From: an uncultured bacterium
Lineage (GTDB): Bacteria > Patescibacteriota > Dojkabacteria > SC72
Direction: 5' to 3'
Assembly (NCBI GenBank): GCA_938015795.1
Contig: CALLXA010000121.1
Coordinates: 1-7,792, forward strand
Length of the DNA: 7,792 nt
The notes beneath the pieces were generated by a model. The model did not search any database. It was not told the DNA's origin and saw only the letters and a program-made list of their open reading frames with translations. Every line of letters starts with the position of its first letter. Within the stretch, counting starts at the first letter, position 1. The translations under genes and the position numbers were made by a program. Below, piece by piece: positions 6,055-7,792 of the stretch.

Positions 6055-7485
6055 CTATTTCAGAGGATGCATTTTTCTAACCGTATCCTCTGCAAACTTG
6101 TCACTAGCATGAACATACCTAGTTGTTGTATTCAAACTCTCGTGCCCAAGTAATACTTGTATAGCTGCTGGAGAAGCACCATTTTCAGCTAAATATGTAG
6201 CAAAACCATGCCTCAAACTATGTGCAGAAGTAGGGATCTGAATACCTAATTTTCTTCGATAATCAGCAATCTTCTCCTGAAAATAATTGGTAGATATACG
6301 AAAATTTTCCTTACCAAACCTACTACCAGAAAAAGGAATGAATAGAGCAGGGGAGTCAAACTTCTCTAAAAAACCACTCTTACGATAACTCTCTATCAAT
6401 CGGACATACTTTCTATTATCTGAATCAAAAACTTCTAAATTTAAATTAGAACTCTGTGAATCATTTTCTCCTTCATCACCAGATGTTTCACAGAAGACTA
6501 ACTCTTTATTATCTACACCTAAATCTGAAAACAATTTATCAATCTCCCCAGGCTGTTCATCATTACCTTTATCTGTAAAAGCAAACATTAACCTCAACTT
6601 CAAATACTTATTCAACCAATCCATAGCCCTTGGCGTTACATATATAATTCTTTCTTTCTTACCTTTACCTTTTATATATAACTTACCCTCAACATTTAAT
6701 TGAGAAATATCTAAATTAATCAACTCTGAAATACGCATACCAGTAGCAAATAACATCTCTAACATACATCTATTCCTCAAAGCCACTTTATCATCCTTTT
6801 CAAATTCCATAGGACTTTCAATCAAAGATATCAATTCCTCTATGGAAGCAACTTTTTTCACCTTCTTGTCTCCCTTTAATAACTTAATTGCATCAGGAGC
6901 TAAAGGAATATCTAAATCCCATTCAATTCTAAATTTTAAGTAAGATCTCAAAGCAGACAACATACGATTAATACTTCTAACATCAAGACCATTCTCAGAT
7001 CTAGATCTAGAGTTCAAAGGTCTTTCTAAAATTCCAAGAGATCCATATACCTTACTGTATACATCTCTCAAAAAATCATTTTCAAAGACTCCAGTACCCT
7101 TTGAAGAATTTTCATTGACATCAGAAGGTATGTATACAGTATTCGAATTGGAATCGTTCGTTAAATCGCCCCCAGGAGATTTGCCATCATTAGTACTTAC
7201 TACAAAAGGCTTTTCAACAAAACCTTCTCTAATTTTATCTAAATCTTTCAAATGCTCACCACTTGTTAAGTATCCTTTGTATAGAGAAACATCTTTTTTA
7301 CTAAGATTTTTAAAACTAACATTTCTAAAGTGTAAAAACACAGAAAATATACAAAGATCCCTAGCATAGTTATGTATGGTTTTTATACTGTAAGCATTGT
7401 TCTGAAGATCTAAAAGATAATCATCCTGATCTGGTAATTTAGGAAACTTTTCTAACAGCTTAAGATTCTCAATTTGTTCTTTCAT
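6055..7485 (-). CDS. Tyrosine recombinase, XerC/XerD-like, with two large inserts
   Basis: This 476-aa protein starts at ATG 7485 and stops at TAG 6057-6055. All active-site residues of tyrosine recombinases are readable: Arg251 (ATGMRISEL), Lys274 (KGKGKKERI), His422 and Arg425 (HSLRHGFAT), His448 (LLGHE) and nucleophile Tyr457 (TTRYVHAS). The N-terminal SAM-like core-binding part is residues about 15-75 plus 165-205. Such enzymes cleave and rejoin DNA at 11+6+11 sites, to resolve chromosome dimers or to integrate mobile DNA. At 476 aa it is well above the roughly 300 aa of XerC or XerD. A polar Ser/Asn/Asp/Gly-rich insert fills about 76-163, and a second of about 75 residues separates the Lys hairpin from the HxxR box (about 298-395). 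The C-terminus (VRKMHPLK) is Xer-like. A dif-like palindrome lies 240 bp upstream of the start. The gene stands alone and converges on the large gene with an 18-bp gap. A mobile-element integrase is the main alternative. Confidence 0.93.
   Translation of the reverse strand: MKEQIENLKLLEKFPKLPDQDDYLLDLQNNAYSIKTIHNYARDLCIFSVFLHFRNVSFKNLSKKDVSLYKGYLTSGEHLKDLDKIREGFVEKPFVVSTNDGKSPGGDLTNDSNSNTVYIPSDVNENSSKGTGVFENDFLRDVYSKVYGSLGILERPLNSRSRSENGLDVRSINRMLSALRSYLKFRIEWDLDIPLAPDAIKLLKGDKKVKKVASIEELISLIESPMEFEKDDKVALRNRCMLEMLFATGMRISELINLDISQLNVEGKLYIKGKGKKERIIYVTPRAMDWLNKYLKLRLMFAFTDKGNDEQPGEIDKLFSDLGVDNKELVFCETSGDEGENDSQSSNLNLEVFDSDNRKYVRLIESYRKSGFLEKFDSPALFIPFSGSRFGKENFRISTNYFQEKIADYRRKLGIQIPTSAHSLRHGFATYLAENGASPAAIQVLLGHESLNTTTRYVHASDKFAEDTVRKMHPLK
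6061..6092. terminator. Stem-loop at the convergent gene junction, possible transcription barrier
   Basis: CAGAGGAT at 6061-6068 pairs perfectly with ATCCTCTG at 6085-6092, leaving a 16-base loop. In the plus-strand RNA a G-U and a C-G pair extend the stem to ten. It begins 25 bases after the stop of the plus-strand gene and lies inside the last codons of the convergent recombinase (EDTVRKMHPLK). No U-tract follows on either strand, so it is not a classical intrinsic terminator. It could slow or stop read-through from the large gene, or protect a 3' end. Part of the symmetry may simply reflect recombinase codons. Confidence 0.35.
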
Positions 7486-7500
7486 ACTAATAACTATACA
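7486..7500 (-). promoter_or_regulatory. Promoter -10-like hexamer directly upstream of the recombinase
   Basis: On the minus strand TATAGT (7498-7493) is preceded immediately by TG (7500-7499) and followed by seven bases (TATTAGT) before the ATG at 7485. No Shine-Dalgarno sequence is present. The spacing would place transcription start at the initiation codon, as for the membrane protein at 1556. No convincing -35 is visible, and the surroundings are almost pure A and T. Confidence 0.3.
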
Positions 7501-7617
7501 GATTATTTAATAATTTTTTAATACACTATTACAAAAAAAATTTCGAAAAGGTTGAGTAGGGGTTATTTTTGAGAAAAGCCATAAATGATTAATAAACATA
7601 TATATTGAAGTAAATAG

Positions 7618-7639
7618 TAAATTAAAATATTTTAAATTA
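7618..7639. repeat. AT-only inverted repeat
   Basis: The core TTAAAATATTTTAA (7622-7635) is a perfect 14-bp palindrome. After one mismatched pair, three more pairs extend it to 22 bp. It could be an easily unwound element or a protein site between the dif-like site and the recombinase. In sequence consisting almost wholly of A and T, such palindromes arise often by chance. Confidence 0.4.
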
Positions 7640-7724
7640 AACATAATAGTCATATATCCAGTAAGTATTTTTAAGCAATCTAAAACTGTATAAAAACGCT
7701 TTGTTTCGCTAACAACAATACAGA

Positions 7725-7752
7725 ACCGCACATAAGGACGATTATACTCGGT
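7725..7752. other. dif: dif-like Xer recombination site (candidate)
   Basis: A left arm ACCGCACATAA (7725-7735), a six-base centre GGACGA (7736-7741) and a right arm TTATACTCGGT (7742-7752) make the 11+6+11 layout of Xer target sites. The right arm reverse-complemented is ACCGAGTATAA, identical to the left at 8 of 11 positions, and the flanking A and T at 7724 and 7753 also pair. The inner ATAA and TTAT ends match the inner ends of the E. coli dif arms as I recall them (CATAA before the centre, TTATG after it). It is conspicuously GC-richer than its surroundings and lies 240 bp upstream of the recombinase start. Near-symmetric arms would suit one recombinase binding both sides. It could instead be a phage-type attachment core or an operator. 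Confidence 0.5.
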
Positions 7753-7792
7753 TATATATCTAATCATAACATATACTTATGAAAGGGTGCAA

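Larger units (their letters stand above)
7486..7792. other. AT-rich intergenic region upstream of the recombinase
   Basis: I see no convincing gene here. A minus-strand frame at 7767-7507 is open for 86 codons, but its product is dominated by Phe, Tyr, Ile, Leu and Asn with few acidic residues, as expected of random AT-rich sequence. The region holds a promoter-like hexamer next to the recombinase, an AT-only palindrome (7618-7639), an A-run (7533-7540) without a GC stem, and the dif-like site. A plus-strand ATG at 7779 might begin another gene, but only four codons are visible. Confidence 0.6.

Noticed and set aside
7115..7369. Plus-strand frame of 84 codons opposite the recombinase N-terminus
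   Set aside because: It overlaps the recombinase completely, has no ribosome binding site and encodes nothing recognisable.
7533..7550. T-run on the minus strand after TTTCGAAA, a possible terminator ahead of the recombinase
   Set aside because: The palindrome has no loop and no GC-rich stem, so it cannot form a stable terminator hairpin.
7507..7767. Minus-strand open frame of 86 codons upstream of the recombinase
   Set aside because: The product is rich in Phe, Tyr, Ile, Leu and Asn with few acidic residues and no recognisable motif, there is no ribosome binding site, and the frame runs across the dif-like site. It looks like chance in AT-rich DNA.
7779..7792. Plus-strand ATG at the window edge as the start of another gene
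   Set aside because: Only four codons are visible, too few to support a gene, although TA-rich hexamers lie just upstream.
1..7792. Alternative genetic code with UGA read as Gly or Trp
   Set aside because: No in-frame TGA was seen in the long genes, Trp uses TGG and Gly uses GGN. TGA is also not used as a stop in the three genes with visible ends, so the data are silent on its meaning but give no support for recoding.

Overview
The window is AT-rich DNA from a bacterium that I would place, with moderate confidence, in the Candidate Phyla Radiation (Patescibacteria). Three points support this, and all are inferential. A small protein resembles DUF5663, a family I associate with these phyla. 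A very large low-complexity protein of unknown family lies directly behind it. A single Xer-type recombinase carries long inserts, and no Shine-Dalgarno sequence precedes any of the long genes. The four long frames read through under the standard code with TGG for Trp. The three visible stop codons are TAA, TAG and TAG, and no in-frame TGA was seen, so there is no sign of the UGA-to-Gly code of Gracilibacteria and Absconditabacteria.

Layout. Positions 1-1556 (minus strand) hold the N-terminal 518 codons of a polytopic membrane protein with the look of a GT-C/YfhO/AftD-type glycosyltransferase; its 3' end is outside the window. A 216-bp divergent spacer (1557-1772) carries promoter-like sites and one possible 21-codon ORF. 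Positions 1773-6036 (plus strand) form a two-gene unit. A 163-aa acidic helical protein comes first, followed after one base by a protein of about 1256 aa. That large protein contains a duplicated N-terminal domain, Ala/Gly-rich hydrophobic segments and a Ca-binding-type Asp loop. Positions 6055-7485 (minus strand, converging on the unit) encode a 476-aa tyrosine recombinase with a complete catalytic set. Positions 7486-7792 are non-coding as far as I can judge and contain a 28-bp imperfect palindrome laid out like a dif site.

How the parts may work together. The recombinase and the 11+6+11 palindrome, 240 bp upstream of its start, look like a self-contained single-recombinase Xer/dif module; the alternative is an integrase with its attachment site. 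The 163-aa and 1256-aa proteins are almost certainly co-transcribed and probably act together. The hydrophobic segments suggest membrane association, but I do not recognise the large protein and assign it no function. The membrane glycosyltransferase-like gene is divergent and probably unrelated to the rest.
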